A DNA stretch of 60,533 bases, taken from Akkermansia muciniphila (lineage in GTDB: Bacteria > Verrucomicrobiota > Verrucomicrobiia > Verrucomicrobiales > Akkermansiaceae). The position numbers and the translations under genes were made by a program. Location: assembly GCA_945890645.1 (NCBI GenBank), contig CAMDCV010000026.1, positions 1 through 60,533 of the forward strand, in the 5' to 3' direction. Shown in pieces: positions 1-8,562 of the stretch. The notes below the pieces were generated by a model. That model searched no databases. It was not told where the DNA came from and was given only the letters and a program-made list of their open reading frames with translations. Position 1 is the first letter of the stretch. Every line of letters begins with the position of its first letter.

Positions 1-124
1 GCCAACTTTCTTGTCATCAACAAATGTTGGCACAATGGCTGCTCTCAACTAAAAAGATTCCGCAACGCAAATTTTTCTCAACATTCTCAAATCAAATACT
101 TCAACATGTAACTCCACTAATTCC
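1..124. other. Leader region upstream of the PEP-CTERM gene, no gene seen
   Basis: AT-rich sequence without a convincing reading frame. Bases 1-6 (GCCAAC) and 26-31 (GTTGGC) are complementary and could be the hairpin end of a gene lying outside the window. The rest probably carries the promoter of the following gene, but I cannot assign -35 and -10 boxes with confidence. Confidence 0.4.
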
Positions 125-173
125 ATGAAACTACGTTCCTCCAACACCACCCGCAACACACTGCTGGCCTTCC

Positions 174-950
174 TTGCCCATCGGTTCATCCGCTCTACTT
201 CACGCCCAATCCCTAGAAATCACGGGTGAAATCTCACGAACCGGAGGAACAGGGGCTCCTACGGTCACCGGCAGCGGCTCACCTGACGATGTCTCTACGT
301 GGACCGTCGGATCGGCTGGTGTGGGTGTTTTCCAAATGAACGGCGGAACACACTACATGAAAGTCAGTGCTACCAGCTTCACTGGCGCTTTATCGCCTAC
401 CTCACCCACCCTCATGGTGGCACGCACCGAGAACAGTCAAGGGCTCACGGATCCGGGAACGCTTTCTGTTTATATTGCTCCCACCAGCAGCAATACTGCT
501 TGGACCTTGGATCTCAATTTTTCCTTCTACAGCGATAGCGCGCTGCTTACCCCTGCCACCATCACCGAGTTCCAACTTACCTCGCTTGATATTGACTTTG
601 CCCAGAGCTATTACGTGCAAACCGCAGATTTTTCCGGCGGCAGCGTCACTTACGCCCCTCCTTCTGGTCCCTTTGCTGGTCCGAGCAACATCACAGCCGC
701 ACCTCCTATTTCGGGCTTCACAGGATTCACTGCAGTTCCTAATGCTGATTTCAGCGACCCTCGTGCTGCTGTTTCTTCTCGGGGAACTGGTACTAATTTT
801 GACATCAAACTTGCTCACACCAACGTTGCGCTTTTCATGTTCGAATTCCGCAATCCTAGCTCCATCATTCCTGAGCCGACATCAGCACTGCTTGCCACCG
901 CAGGTATGGCTCTCTTCGGACTTCGCAGACGCAGATCTCAGGGCGCGTAA
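174..950 (+). CDS. PEP-CTERM sorting-domain exported protein, signal peptide out of frame
   Basis: Predicted secreted protein of about 258 residues, rich in Ser, Thr, Ala and Pro. The C-terminus has the full PEP-CTERM arrangement: an IIPEPTSALL motif, a short hydrophobic stretch, then a basic RRRR tail. This is the recognition signal of the exosortase/EpsH sorting system. The central part looks like a beta-rich choice-of-anchor domain of unknown role. The open frame begins at a TTG at 174, without a complete signal peptide. A normal signal-peptide start, ATG at 125 (MKLRSSNTTRNTLLAFLA), lies in another frame and would join this frame perfectly if one or two bases changed near 165-180. The gene is therefore either frameshifted or carries a sequencing error. 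No exosortase gene is in the window. A terminator follows at 996-1020. Confidence 0.75.
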   Translation: MPIGSSALLHAQSLEITGEISRTGGTGAPTVTGSGSPDDVSTWTVGSAGVGVFQMNGGTHYMKVSATSFTGALSPTSPTLMVARTENSQGLTDPGTLSVYIAPTSSNTAWTLDLNFSFYSDSALLTPATITEFQLTSLDIDFAQSYYVQTADFSGGSVTYAPPSGPFAGPSNITAAPPISGFTGFTAVPNADFSDPRAAVSSRGTGTNFDIKLAHTNVALFMFEFRNPSSIIPEPTSALLATAGMALFGLRRRRSQGA

Positions 951-995
951 TTCGGCACTCGGTTCTTACGAATCAGAAGACAAATCATTTAAAAA

Positions 996-1020
996 AAGAG
1001 TGGGGCATGCACCCACTCTT
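996..1020. terminator. Hairpin terminator after the PEP-CTERM gene
   Basis: Perfect 9-bp stem AAGAGTGGG / CCCACTCTT with a 7-base loop. It is preceded by seven A and followed by a T-rich stretch, so it could work in both directions. A small minus-strand open frame has its stop codon at the right foot of the stem. Confidence 0.75.
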
Positions 1021-1177
1021 ATTTGTTAGATTCGGGAGCTATCGTATGGACCGTTTCGCTACTAGGATTTGCTTCCTCAAGCTCTGCGTATCCCTTTGCG
1101 ACTTTTGCCTCTCCGCGTTTCGTTTCATCCCTAGCTTGATCGCCGAGCGTGACTAGGAAAAATCCGATTGTCAGCAT
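1019..1177 (-). CDS. Possible small protein (52 aa), unknown
   Basis: Minus-strand open frame with ATG at 1177 and TAA at 1021-1019. It would encode 52 residues: a short hydrophobic start (MLTIGFFLVTLG) followed by a charged, Ala/Glu/Lys-rich, probably helical part and an acidic Ser/Thr tail. Composition is protein-like, but no family is recognised and no clear ribosome site precedes the ATG. The stop overlaps the terminator of the convergent PEP-CTERM gene. It could be a remnant or chance frame; protein conservation in relatives would decide. Confidence 0.3.
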   Translation of the reverse strand: MLTIGFFLVTLGDQARDETKRGEAKVAKGYAELEEANPSSETVHTIAPESNK

Positions 1178-1215
1178 CGACCCACTTGCGTTTCACTAAC
1201 CGAGTTACCTAAATT

Positions 1216-1344
1216 ATGAAAACTACTATCGTATTGATCGTTGTGGCCGCTTCGGCTTTGTTGACTTCCTGTGGCACCGTGAAAGGCATCGGCCAAGATG
1301 TCCAACAAGCAGGACGCGGGATTTCCAATAGCGCCAGTCGCTAA
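1216..1344 (+). CDS. Entericidin EcnA/B-like small lipoprotein
   Basis: A 42-residue protein starting MKTTIVLIVVAASALLTSC. The lipobox LTSC makes Cys19 the predicted lipidated residue. The mature part GTVKGIGQDVQQAGRGISN matches the entericidin pattern: a short amphipathic helix with Gly-x-x-x-Gly-Gln-Asp-Val-Gln-x-Ala-Gly. Known members are small membrane lipoproteins of a bacteriolytic toxin-antidote pair in enterobacteria. In many other phyla a single copy of unknown role occurs, as here. No second entericidin lies next to it. It ends 22 bases before the convergent MoeB-type gene. Confidence 0.85.
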   Translation: MKTTIVLIVVAASALLTSCGTVKGIGQDVQQAGRGISNSASR

Positions 1345-1366
1345 GCAACGGATATTCCTCTGATTA

Positions 1367-2473
1367 CTATTGCGCGGAGGGGTAACCCTCCGCGAGCCAT
1401 GCATCCATGCCGCCAGCGACATTGGTGACGGACTCCAATCCGGCATCGATAAGAAACTGTGCGGCACGGGATGATCGACCACCCGCCTTGCAATGGACAA
1501 AGATTTCGCGATCGCGCGGAATTTCATTGAGGCGAGAAGGAAGTGTTGCCAGAGGGATAAGAATACTCCCCTCTATGGCTGCTTGCGCGTGCTCCTCAGG
1601 CTCGCGAACATCGATCAAGTAAACCTTGCTTTGTTCGCTCATCAGTTGGTGAAGTTCATTCACGGAAATGGATTTAAAATTCGACATGGCGCAGGTGTTG
1701 TTGGTAAGAGTTTGAGGATTATGAATGGAGTGGATAATAGGTTTGTTGCCGCACAAACGACACAAGGGGTCAGCGCGCAGGGTTAGTTGGCGAAAATTGC
1801 AGTGGAGGGAATCGTAGCACAATAGCTTGCCGATGGCAGGCGTGCCCATGCCGGCGATGAGCTTGAGTGTTTCCATTGCTTGGAGGCTGCCCATGATGCC
1901 GGGAAGCGCCCCGATGACACCGGCTTCGGCGCAACTGGGCACGGCACCAGGCGCGGGCATGTCTGGTAAGAGGCAGCGATAACACGGTCCACCCAGGTGG
2001 GGAGCAAAGACTGTCATTTGTCCTTCAAATCGCTGAATCGCGGCATGGACTAAGGGGATTTTTCGGAAAAACGCGGTATCATTGGTGAGAAATCGCGTGG
2101 AGAAATTATCGGAACCATCGACTATGACGTCGCAGCCTTCACTGAGCGCCATAGCATTGTCAGGAGTGAAGCGACAGGCATGCAGTTCTAATGTCAATTC
2201 TGGATTGAGGTCGCGCAACCGTTGAGCAGCAGAATCGATTTTTGGCAGCCCACAAAACGATTCACCGTGAAGTATCTGGCGTTGCAAATTGCTGCGTTCG
2301 ACGAGATCAGGATCGACGATGACCAGTGTGCCGACACCTGCCGCAGCAAGGTAGAGCGTGACAGAAGAACCGAGCGCGCCCACGCCGATGCACAATACTT
2401 TCGCCGCAAGCAGACGCTGCTGGCCAGAGAGGCCGAGCTCGGGCAAAATGGTTTGGCGGGACCAGCGTTCCAT
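1367..2473 (-). CDS. moeB: MoeB/ThiF-type adenylyltransferase with C-terminal rhodanese domain
   Basis: A 368-residue E1-like enzyme that adenylates the C-terminal glycine of a ubiquitin-like sulfur carrier (MoaD or ThiS type) for molybdopterin, thiamine or related sulfur transfer. The nucleotide-binding Gly-rich motif GVGALGS is at about 31-37. Two zinc-binding CxxC pairs are at 164-167 and 238-241. The conserved Cys in PSCAEAGVIG is at 181. The C-terminal rhodanese domain (about 265-368) has the persulfide loop HCKAGGRSSRAA with Cys328. This domain order is common in MoeBR-type proteins. No sulfur-carrier gene is adjacent, so the pathway (Mo cofactor, thiamine or thiouridine) cannot be fixed from context. 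It lies 7 bases downstream of the RNA methyltransferase gene and is probably co-transcribed. Confidence 0.9.
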   Translation of the reverse strand: MERWSRQTILPELGLSGQQRLLAAKVLCIGVGALGSSVTLYLAAAGVGTLVIVDPDLVERSNLQRQILHGESFCGLPKIDSAAQRLRDLNPELTLELHACRFTPDNAMALSEGCDVIVDGSDNFSTRFLTNDTAFFRKIPLVHAAIQRFEGQMTVFAPHLGGPCYRCLLPDMPAPGAVPSCAEAGVIGALPGIMGSLQAMETLKLIAGMGTPAIGKLLCYDSLHCNFRQLTLRADPLCRLCGNKPIIHSIHNPQTLTNNTCAMSNFKSISVNELHQLMSEQSKVYLIDVREPEEHAQAAIEGSILIPLATLPSRLNEIPRDREIFVHCKAGGRSSRAAQFLIDAGLESVTNVAGGMDAWLAEGYPSAQ

Positions 2474-2480
2474 AATTTTG

Positions 2481-3710
2481 TTAGACGGGACCGTCGAAGG
2501 TCATGATGTTTTCTACGTGACGGGTATGTGGAAACAGATCGAAGGGTTGCACTGCGGTGAGAGTAAAACCAGCGGCCAATAAGATCGCAAGGTCGCGCAC
2601 CTGCGTGGCGGGATCACAGGAAACATACACCACCCGACGCGGAGCGAAAGCGATCAATTGATCGAGAAATTCCGGCGTGCAGCCTTTGCGCGGTGGATCG
2701 ATGACCACCGTCGTATTTTTCGAGGGAAAGGTGATCCCTTCAAAAATCGCCTCGGCACTGGCTGCGAGGAACGTAGCATTCGTGATGGCATTTTTTTCTG
2801 CGTTCTTGCGCGCCCACTCGACGGCAGCCTCCGATACTTCAACGCCAGCGACTTGTTGGAAATGCGGGGCAAGGCAGAGAGCGAATAATCCCGAGCCACA
2901 GTAGGCATCAATAAGAAACTGGATCTCCGGCAAACGGGTCTGCTGGGCGACATAGCCAACGAATTCTTCCAGAATGAACGGATTGTTTTGAAAAAATTCC
3001 CCCGCTAAGAAATCAAAGCGCGTCGTGCCGCAAACCTCGGTGACCACGGCGTTGTTGTCGGTGGTGACATGACGGGTGTTGTCATGGTCGACAGTCGCCC
3101 GTAACAGCAGCGTGCCACCTTTTTTTCTGGGATTTTTACGAGTGGTTTCGCGCACCGCGGGCAGAGCAGCGTTGATTTCCTTCATCGCGATCGGACACTG
3201 CGGCACATCGAGAATTTGTGAGCGACGCCCTTGGGCGAGAAAACCGATGGGCATGAATTCCTCGGCACTGCGGGGCTTTTGATAGTGCGGGGTGATTTTG
3301 GATCGATAGCCCAACTGCTGCGGCGAAGGATGGCAAGGCTTCACCGAAAAGGTATGACCAGCCATGTGCTTCATCAGCTCTTCTACCTGTCGGGTTTTCC
3401 ATGCCAACTGCGCGGAGTAAGAAAAATGCTGATACTGACAGCCGCCGCATTCGGTGAAAAGCGAGCACTGCGGCGCGACACGATCCGGCGATGGTTTCAG
3501 CACTTCAACCAGATCCGCTTGCGAGAAATTTTTCTCATTCCGATAGATGCGTGCGAGCACAGTTTCGCCAGGCAGGCAATACGGCACAAACACCACCCAC
3601 CCATCCACCCGCGCCACACCCATGCCGAGGTTCGTCAGTGAATCGATGTGCAAGGTCAATTCGTGATGATAGGCAAAAGGCTCAGGTCGGAATTTTTTCG
3701 GCGGTCGCAC
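2481..3710 (-). CDS. RlmD/TrmA-family 23S rRNA (uracil-C5)-methyltransferase
   Basis: S-adenosylmethionine-dependent RNA m5U methyltransferase. A TRAM RNA-binding domain opens the protein. An iron-sulfur cluster motif CxxxxxCGGCQYQH follows, with a further Cys in the DVPQCPIA segment. The SAM-binding motif IDAYCGSGLFALCLA and the catalytic DPPRKGC and VSCDPATQVRDL segments are present, the last with the nucleophile cysteine region. Length without the extension (409 aa) fits the family. The open frame reaches an ATG at 3845, but the extra 45 residues resemble no domain. I prefer the GTG at 3710, just before the PPKKFRPEP segment; the start is uncertain. Substrate (U747 or U1939 of 23S rRNA, or tRNA U54) cannot be told from sequence. 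Confidence 0.85.
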   Translation of the reverse strand: MRPPKKFRPEPFAYHHELTLHIDSLTNLGMGVARVDGWVVFVPYCLPGETVLARIYRNEKNFSQADLVEVLKPSPDRVAPQCSLFTECGGCQYQHFSYSAQLAWKTRQVEELMKHMAGHTFSVKPCHPSPQQLGYRSKITPHYQKPRSAEEFMPIGFLAQGRRSQILDVPQCPIAMKEINAALPAVRETTRKNPRKKGGTLLLRATVDHDNTRHVTTDNNAVVTEVCGTTRFDFLAGEFFQNNPFILEEFVGYVAQQTRLPEIQFLIDAYCGSGLFALCLAPHFQQVAGVEVSEAAVEWARKNAEKNAITNATFLAASAEAIFEGITFPSKNTTVVIDPPRKGCTPEFLDQLIAFAPRRVVYVSCDPATQVRDLAILLAAGFTLTAVQPFDLFPHTRHVENIMTFDGPV

Positions 3711-3902
3711 GCCGACAGTGAGACGGGAAGCAGGCCTGAAGAAAAGAGTAAAATTCGGGGAATGGTGAATTACGATAGGGCTCACCCAGATAGCAAAATA
3801 CGCGGAGTCAATCGTAGCGCGCGGGTAGCGACATTTCGGGTTCATTCCTATCTTCGTATCGAACTGAGACGCAGTCTTGGTCTAACCAAAACACACACGC
3901 TT

Positions 3903-4859
3903 ATGAAAACTACCTACGCCCTTCTTACCTTTGGAGCCGCTATGACGGCATCGCTTTTCGCTGGCACTACTGCGCCAGTGATCACCAGCAATAGCTGCGA
4001 ATCCATTGATGCCTTTGCCTCGGCCCTTCGTCCCATCAGCAACCCTACTTTGTTCGATCTGGCTCTGCCACGCACGAACGCCCATGCGATTTTCCTGCAC
4101 CAGAACATGCCCGACCAAGCGGCGATCGTCGGCGGCGGCAGGGTGCCAGTGGGTGGTGATTTTCAATTGTTTGCCCTCCAGCTCGAATATGCTGTGAACG
4201 AGCGCTTGGCGATCGTTGCCACCAAAGACGGCTACGTGAATTTCAATCCGGATGCCACGCTCTCGGAAGAAGATGGGTTTGCCAACATTGCCGCCGGATT
4301 AAAATATGCATTCATCTATCAACCGGAAAACGGCTTTGCCCTCAGTGGCACGACCACGATCGAAATCCCCACCGGCAGTGACGACATCACACAAGGCAGC
4401 GGTGACGGTGCCGCCAACTTGATCCTTACCGCCTTGAAAATCGAAGGCGAGTGGCAGTTCGCCGGGGCTGGTGGTCTGCATGTTCCGTTTGATAAAGATG
4501 CGGAATCGATGACCTCGTTTATCAGCACGCACGTCAGCTATGAGCTCTGCGATTTTTTCACTCCCTTGATCGAACTTAACTGGTATCACGTGATCGATGA
4601 AGGTGATGGCGGCAGTCGCTATAACGCGCAAATCGGTGGCGGCGTTCCCGGCGTCATTGGCTTTGAAGGGGGCGACCTACTGAACTGGGGTGCCGCGAAT
4701 GCCAATGAGAATGCAGATATTGTGACACTCGCCGTTGGTTTCCGTTCACGCCTGAGCGAAAACATCGATCTCGGTGTCGCCTATGAAATTCCACTCACGG
4801 ACGAAGAAGAAAATCTCATGGAAGATCGATTGACCATCGACTTGATTTGGAACTTCTGA
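3903..4859 (+). CDS. Outer-membrane beta-barrel (porin-like) protein
   Basis: A 318-residue exported protein. ATG at 3903 gives a signal peptide (MKTTYALLTFGAAMTASLFAG) and is preferred over the longer frame upstream. The mature part alternates hydrophobic and polar residues in short strands with glycine and acidic turns (for example LALQLEYAVNERLAIVATKDG, TLAVGFRSRLSENIDLGVAYEIPL). It ends LTIDLIWNF, an aromatic C-terminal strand typical of proteins folded by BamA. Probable transport or structural barrel protein of the outer membrane; substrate unknown. It is divergent from the methyltransferase gene and followed by a terminator at 4894-4926. Confidence 0.8.
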   Translation: MKTTYALLTFGAAMTASLFAGTTAPVITSNSCESIDAFASALRPISNPTLFDLALPRTNAHAIFLHQNMPDQAAIVGGGRVPVGGDFQLFALQLEYAVNERLAIVATKDGYVNFNPDATLSEEDGFANIAAGLKYAFIYQPENGFALSGTTTIEIPTGSDDITQGSGDGAANLILTALKIEGEWQFAGAGGLHVPFDKDAESMTSFISTHVSYELCDFFTPLIELNWYHVIDEGDGGSRYNAQIGGGVPGVIGFEGGDLLNWGAANANENADIVTLAVGFRSRLSENIDLGVAYEIPLTDEEENLMEDRLTIDLIWNF

Positions 4860-4893
4860 TGGCGCTCCCCTGCCCTCCCCCCATCAAAACCGT

Positions 4894-4926
4894 AACGTCG
4901 TCTCTCTTCGGATAGGCGACGTTTTT
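4894..4926. terminator. Terminator between convergent genes
   Basis: Stem AACGTCG (4894-4900) / CGACGTT (4917-4923) followed by a T run. It lies between the barrel gene and the convergent glycosidase gene, whose stop codon is at 4930-4932, so it probably serves both. Confidence 0.7.
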
Positions 4927-4929
4927 CTG

Positions 4930-6258
4930 TTAGCGCACTTCGAATGGCACGTTTGCCGTGGCGGCATGGCCTTTGCCATCCTTCACCCATACGTAAAGAC
5001 GATAGATGCCTGGTTTTTTGGGAGCAGTGGCAGAAATCGTTGGCTTGGAGGGATCAGTGATCACATCGGGAATCGCAGTGGGTTTTTTTTCACTCGTATT
5101 GTGTTGGTGACCTTGCAGATCGCGCAACACGGCCCACTGATAAATCAACACATCCTGCTCGGGATCAGTGGCCTTGACGCTCGATTGAAACGTCGCACCT
5201 GGAGCCATGGCTGCGGTGGGCACGCCCGTGATCGGCATAATGGCAGGTGCGTGGTTAGAGGGCTTACGGCCTGTCCACATTTCCTCTAACACATCGACCG
5301 ATGCCGTGGTATCGCCCTCATGCGTGTAGAGGCCGAACCAAGTGGCGGTTGACTCAAATTTCCAGCCCCAGACAAAGGCATAGTTGCCGAGGTAGCCACC
5401 ACCCGGCGTGAGGGTGCTTTGGTAAGCCTGTCGTATCATGGCCGCTTTTTCGCTGCTGGTTTGCTCGAGCGGTGTTCCTGATGCCGCTTTTTTACATTCC
5501 CAAAATCCGCGAGGGCCCCATTCGGTGAGAAGCCACGGGCGTTTCCAGCCGACTTTTTCCAAATGATTGCGCAAACTGAAAACCCCGCCGTAAGTATTGA
5601 TGCCAACAAAATCAAGATGCGGCGTGTGTTCATTCAGCCCCTTCGCATTGGCGGGACCGAGGCCCGCTACAGCGGTGAAAGTCGGGTGATGCGGGTCAAT
5701 TTCACGCACCATTTTCGCCAAGCGATCGAGTTGCTGCCAGTAGGGAGTATTATCGCCAGGGCCTTCCGATTCGTTGCCGATTCCCCAGGCTAAGAGTGCC
5801 GGATAATCGCGATAAAGCATGACCTCCTTGCGAACACGCTCGCTTTGTTTCGCGCAGTGCTCGGTATTTTTGTAGGAAAACCAACTGCACTCGCTTTCTA
5901 ACCAAATTCCCGCACTGACAGTGAGGTTGAGTGACTCCGCTTCCTCAAGAATCACGTCCAGCCCATTCGTGGACCAAGTGCGGATCGAATTCCCCCCGCG
6001 AGAGGCGAGTTCCGCAAGATTTTTGTCACCTCCGACACCATTGACAACGTAGGGTTTCCCACCGCGCGTGAGACCGTTCGCAGTGACAACAACCGGCACA
6101 GCTTGGCGCGTGATGACAGGGGAAGTATTGATCGAGGTACTTGTCGTAGTGCTTTCTTTTTTCAAGCAATGGCTAAGAGAAAAAACGAAGATGAGAAGAA
6201 TCAAACTACGGAGTATGAACGAGTGCATGAGAAAGGGTTTGTCGTGGTGCTGCTTCAT
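4930..6258 (-). CDS. Lipoprotein with GH2-like TIM barrel and C-terminal Ig-like domain
   Basis: Predicted exported glycoside hydrolase. The start region contains several Met codons (6306, 6258, 6228). From 6258 the protein begins MKQHHDKPF and then a signal peptide ending LSHC, a plausible lipobox. The catalytic barrel shows NSIRTWSTNGLD, LLAWGIGNESEG (Glu after Asn is the expected acid/base) and WLLTEWGPRGFWE (Glu in TEW is the expected nucleophile). The last ~90 residues form a beta-sandwich of PKD/Ig type (ATDPEQDVLIYQWAVLRD, GIYRLYVWVKDGKGHAATANVPFEV). This matches GH2-like TIM-barrel lipoproteins in related bacteria. Substrate not predictable; a surface polysaccharide or laminarin-type glycan is an inference. 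Confidence 0.8.
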   Translation of the reverse strand: MKQHHDKPFLMHSFILRSLILLIFVFSLSHCLKKESTTTSTSINTSPVITRQAVPVVVTANGLTRGGKPYVVNGVGGDKNLAELASRGGNSIRTWSTNGLDVILEEAESLNLTVSAGIWLESECSWFSYKNTEHCAKQSERVRKEVMLYRDYPALLAWGIGNESEGPGDNTPYWQQLDRLAKMVREIDPHHPTFTAVAGLGPANAKGLNEHTPHLDFVGINTYGGVFSLRNHLEKVGWKRPWLLTEWGPRGFWECKKAASGTPLEQTSSEKAAMIRQAYQSTLTPGGGYLGNYAFVWGWKFESTATWFGLYTHEGDTTASVDVLEEMWTGRKPSNHAPAIMPITGVPTAAMAPGATFQSSVKATDPEQDVLIYQWAVLRDLQGHQHNTSEKKPTAIPDVITDPSKPTISATAPKKPGIYRLYVWVKDGKGHAATANVPFEVR

Positions 6259-6360
6259 CTTCTTTCTGAGGGGAAAAACGACAAGTAAATTGTGAGGATG
6301 ACTCAATGGGCTATGGATACAGCCCGGTGACTAGTTGTAAGTCGTTGTAGCTATGTTTTG

Positions 6361-6387
6361 GCATGCGGGCAAGATGCCCGCGCCACG
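6361..6387. repeat. REP-like palindrome
   Basis: Stem GCGGGCA (6365-6371) / TGCCCGC (6375-6381) with a 3-base loop, inside GGCATGCGGGCAAGATGCCC followed by GCGCCACGG. The form resembles the short GC-rich intergenic palindromes dispersed in many bacterial genomes. It sits just past the stop of the TPR gene and could also end its transcript. Only one copy is in this window. Confidence 0.45.
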
Positions 6388-6391
6388 GTGC

Positions 6392-6772
6392 TTACTCTCG
6401 CAAGACTTTTCCGCCTAGGGAAAGGATTCTGGCATTGCCTTTCGCGGATTCTGCTTCGGCGATTTGGCCATCGCGGACATACATTTGCGAGAGCGCTGTC
6501 CAAGCTAACAAATCGTTAGGACGCAGTGTCGTGGCTTGGAGGCCGCATCCGATGGCTTCTTTGGTATGTCCGAGCTTTAACAAAGACATACCAAGGGCGT
6601 GCCAGGCATCAAAAAAATCGGGATCGAGAGCGACGCATGCGCGATAGAGTGCCACGGCCTCTTCGAGCTCGCCGACGGCTAGATGGCCGTTGGCGTCGTC
6701 GAATAGTTGATCACAGTCGGGCACGAGAGTAGTTTTACTGCGAGACCGTAGCGTTCGCATTTTGCTGGGCAA
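6392..6772 (-). CDS. Small tetratricopeptide-repeat protein
   Basis: A 126-residue protein without signal peptide. Residues about 20-110 form TPR helices: FDDANGHLAVGELEEAVALY, ACVALDPDFFDAWHALGMSL, LKLGHTKEAIGCGLQATTLR, PNDLLAWTALSQMYVRDGQI. TPRs act as protein-protein interaction scaffolds. The start (6772, or Met at 6760) overlaps the end of the upstream SurA/PpiD-like gene by 26-38 bases, indicating translational coupling and a shared operon. The partner may therefore be the envelope chaperone or its clients; this is inference from context only. Confidence 0.75.
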   Translation of the reverse strand: MPSKMRTLRSRSKTTLVPDCDQLFDDANGHLAVGELEEAVALYRACVALDPDFFDAWHALGMSLLKLGHTKEAIGCGLQATTLRPNDLLAWTALSQMYVRDGQIAEAESAKGNARILSLGGKVLRE

Positions 6773-8366
6773 GCCATGCTTGGAAGCTGAGCACGCGCAT
6801 CTGATTTTGGTATTGGCTCACACCACCCATCAACATGCTGTCAAAATTCGGATCCTTCACGATTTCGCGTTTGTCCACGATGGCAAGCATCGCTCCGTCA
6901 TCGGTGGTGATGATGTCCGTCAAACTACCTGGGCTAACATATTGCGCAGCAGTGAACAGTGCTGGCGCATTGCTGTGTCCGGTAGGCTCTTCTCCGCGTG
7001 CGAGAGCGCTGACACTCTTTGTTTCGTATCCAGCTTCTTTCGCAGCATCGGCAAACGACTTACCGGCCTTGACGGCTTCTTCGATTTTTGTCTTAGCTGC
7101 TTCAGACGCTACTTTGAGAGCTTCGCGTGCTTTTTCGTCAATCCATTGCTTCGCCACTTCCTCTTTCGCTTCTTCAAATGTTTTGTCGCGTGATGCTTCC
7201 TCCGCGTCGAGACGGGCAATCATCCAGTCTGCTTCACCAATCGCGACGCTATCCGTGAACTTGGAAACCGGGTCAGTGGTGACCTTCAGAGTAAACAAGA
7301 TCTGCGTGAGAGTTTTCGTCGTTTTCCGCAGGTTGAGTGCGAGCATTTCTTCGGGCACGGTCGTTTCGGTGAAAAACTCTGTCGAGCGCAGTTCCCAACC
7401 TAGTTTTTTCACTTCATTTTCAAATTCCGCGCCTTTGCTGTCATCGATATCAGAGAGCAAGTCGTTCATCTTCGCGGCGGCATCGAGTTCCGCCTTACGA
7501 CGTTTTTCCATGATGGCTTTATCGGCAGCGGAAGGTTCTGGCACAGGGTCACCTTCTTTGGCCGCCTTTGGTGGCTCGGGGGCTTTGAGGGCATCATCAG
7601 GATAGGTAGGCTTACCAACCACGAAGGTAAACTTGCGGCGCACTTCGGTTTTGTATTTGTCTTTGCGCAAATCCCAATACTGCTTGAGTTCGTCGTCTGT
7701 GGGCTTTTCTTTGGCTTTGAAATTCTCCAAAGAAACCGTGAGATACGTGGCAGAAACTTTCTGCACCATTGCTTGATACGAACGCTTGACGTCTTCCGGA
7801 TTGACATTGATAGACCCACCGAGCAGCGCGGATAGCTTCTCGTAGATGAGGAAATCCTGCACCAAGCTGATGACATCGGCCTCGCTCATCCCCTCTTTGC
7901 CAAGGGCATTTTTGATGAAATTCGTGTAGCCTTCTTGATTGAATTTTTTGATCGATGGATTGGTGGGATCGGTCTCGGTGAAGACGGAGCGCTCACGGAT
8001 AAATTTCTGAATCTCCTCATCGCCCGGCTGAATGCCAAACTCACGTCCCGCCTTCTGCAAGAGGAGACGATTGACAAAAAAGCTTTTATCCATCGCATCT
8101 TCGGAATCGGTTTTGGAATCGGTCAATGCCGAAGCAAAACCATACAAGTCCATCGATTGGTATGAAACCAGTTGCATGGCGAGACCGCGTGAGCTTGGCC
8201 CGAGGCGACGGTATTCATTGATGTCATAGCTGACATTATTCACCGAGATACTGTTCGCGCCAGAAGAGCGGAAAAACTGTTGTGAGTCCATGAGCAGGAA
8301 GCCAATGAAGACAGCAACGAGTGCGGCGATGATGACACCTGGGTATTTGCGAAGATTTTCGATCAT
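6735..8366 (-). CDS. SurA/PpiD-like membrane-anchored periplasmic chaperone
   Basis: About 543 residues from ATG 8366 (MIENLRKYPGVIIAALVAVFIG), giving one N-terminal transmembrane helix as in PpiD; the frame upstream to 8435 is not needed. Then comes a SurA-N-type helical region (FFVNRLLLQKAGREFGIQPG, EEIQKFIREREVF-type helix, LIYEKLSALLGGSINVNPED). A long helical middle follows with a Pro-rich insert, and a C-terminal region with FADAAKEAGYETKSVSALAR and TTDDGAMLAIVDKREIV, like the C-terminal part of PpiD. A canonical PPIC parvulin core is not obvious to me. Probable role: folding and quality control of exported proteins, in keeping with the many exported proteins here. The TPR gene follows and overlaps. 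Confidence 0.75.
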   Translation of the reverse strand: MIENLRKYPGVIIAALVAVFIGFLLMDSQQFFRSSGANSISVNNVSYDINEYRRLGPSSRGLAMQLVSYQSMDLYGFASALTDSKTDSEDAMDKSFFVNRLLLQKAGREFGIQPGDEEIQKFIRERSVFTETDPTNPSIKKFNQEGYTNFIKNALGKEGMSEADVISLVQDFLIYEKLSALLGGSINVNPEDVKRSYQAMVQKVSATYLTVSLENFKAKEKPTDDELKQYWDLRKDKYKTEVRRKFTFVVGKPTYPDDALKAPEPPKAAKEGDPVPEPSAADKAIMEKRRKAELDAAAKMNDLLSDIDDSKGAEFENEVKKLGWELRSTEFFTETTVPEEMLALNLRKTTKTLTQILFTLKVTTDPVSKFTDSVAIGEADWMIARLDAEEASRDKTFEEAKEEVAKQWIDEKAREALKVASEAAKTKIEEAVKAGKSFADAAKEAGYETKSVSALARGEEPTGHSNAPALFTAAQYVSPGSLTDIITTDDGAMLAIVDKREIVKDPNFDSMLMGGVSQYQNQMRVLSFQAWLAQQNANATVSQ

Positions 8367-8562
8367 GATGGGTAGAAATGAAAAGGCCGCTAGCGACCGG
8401 GCGGGAAGTAAATCTGTTGTTGCCGGGTATCGCAACCATAATTGCGGGGGAAATCGATAGTTTTTTTCGGTGAGTAAAAATATTTTGCCCTAATATTCTA
8501 AGGTTTACCCGCGTGGTGTGTCTGTTACTCTGTAGGCCTATGGATTTCCCACTTTACTCGCC

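Noticed and set aside
5082-5099. T8 tract in the GH2-like gene as possible phase variation
   Set aside because: It is A8 encoding two lysines, common for Lys-Lys codons, and similar A8 runs occur in other genes here (33470, 37548).
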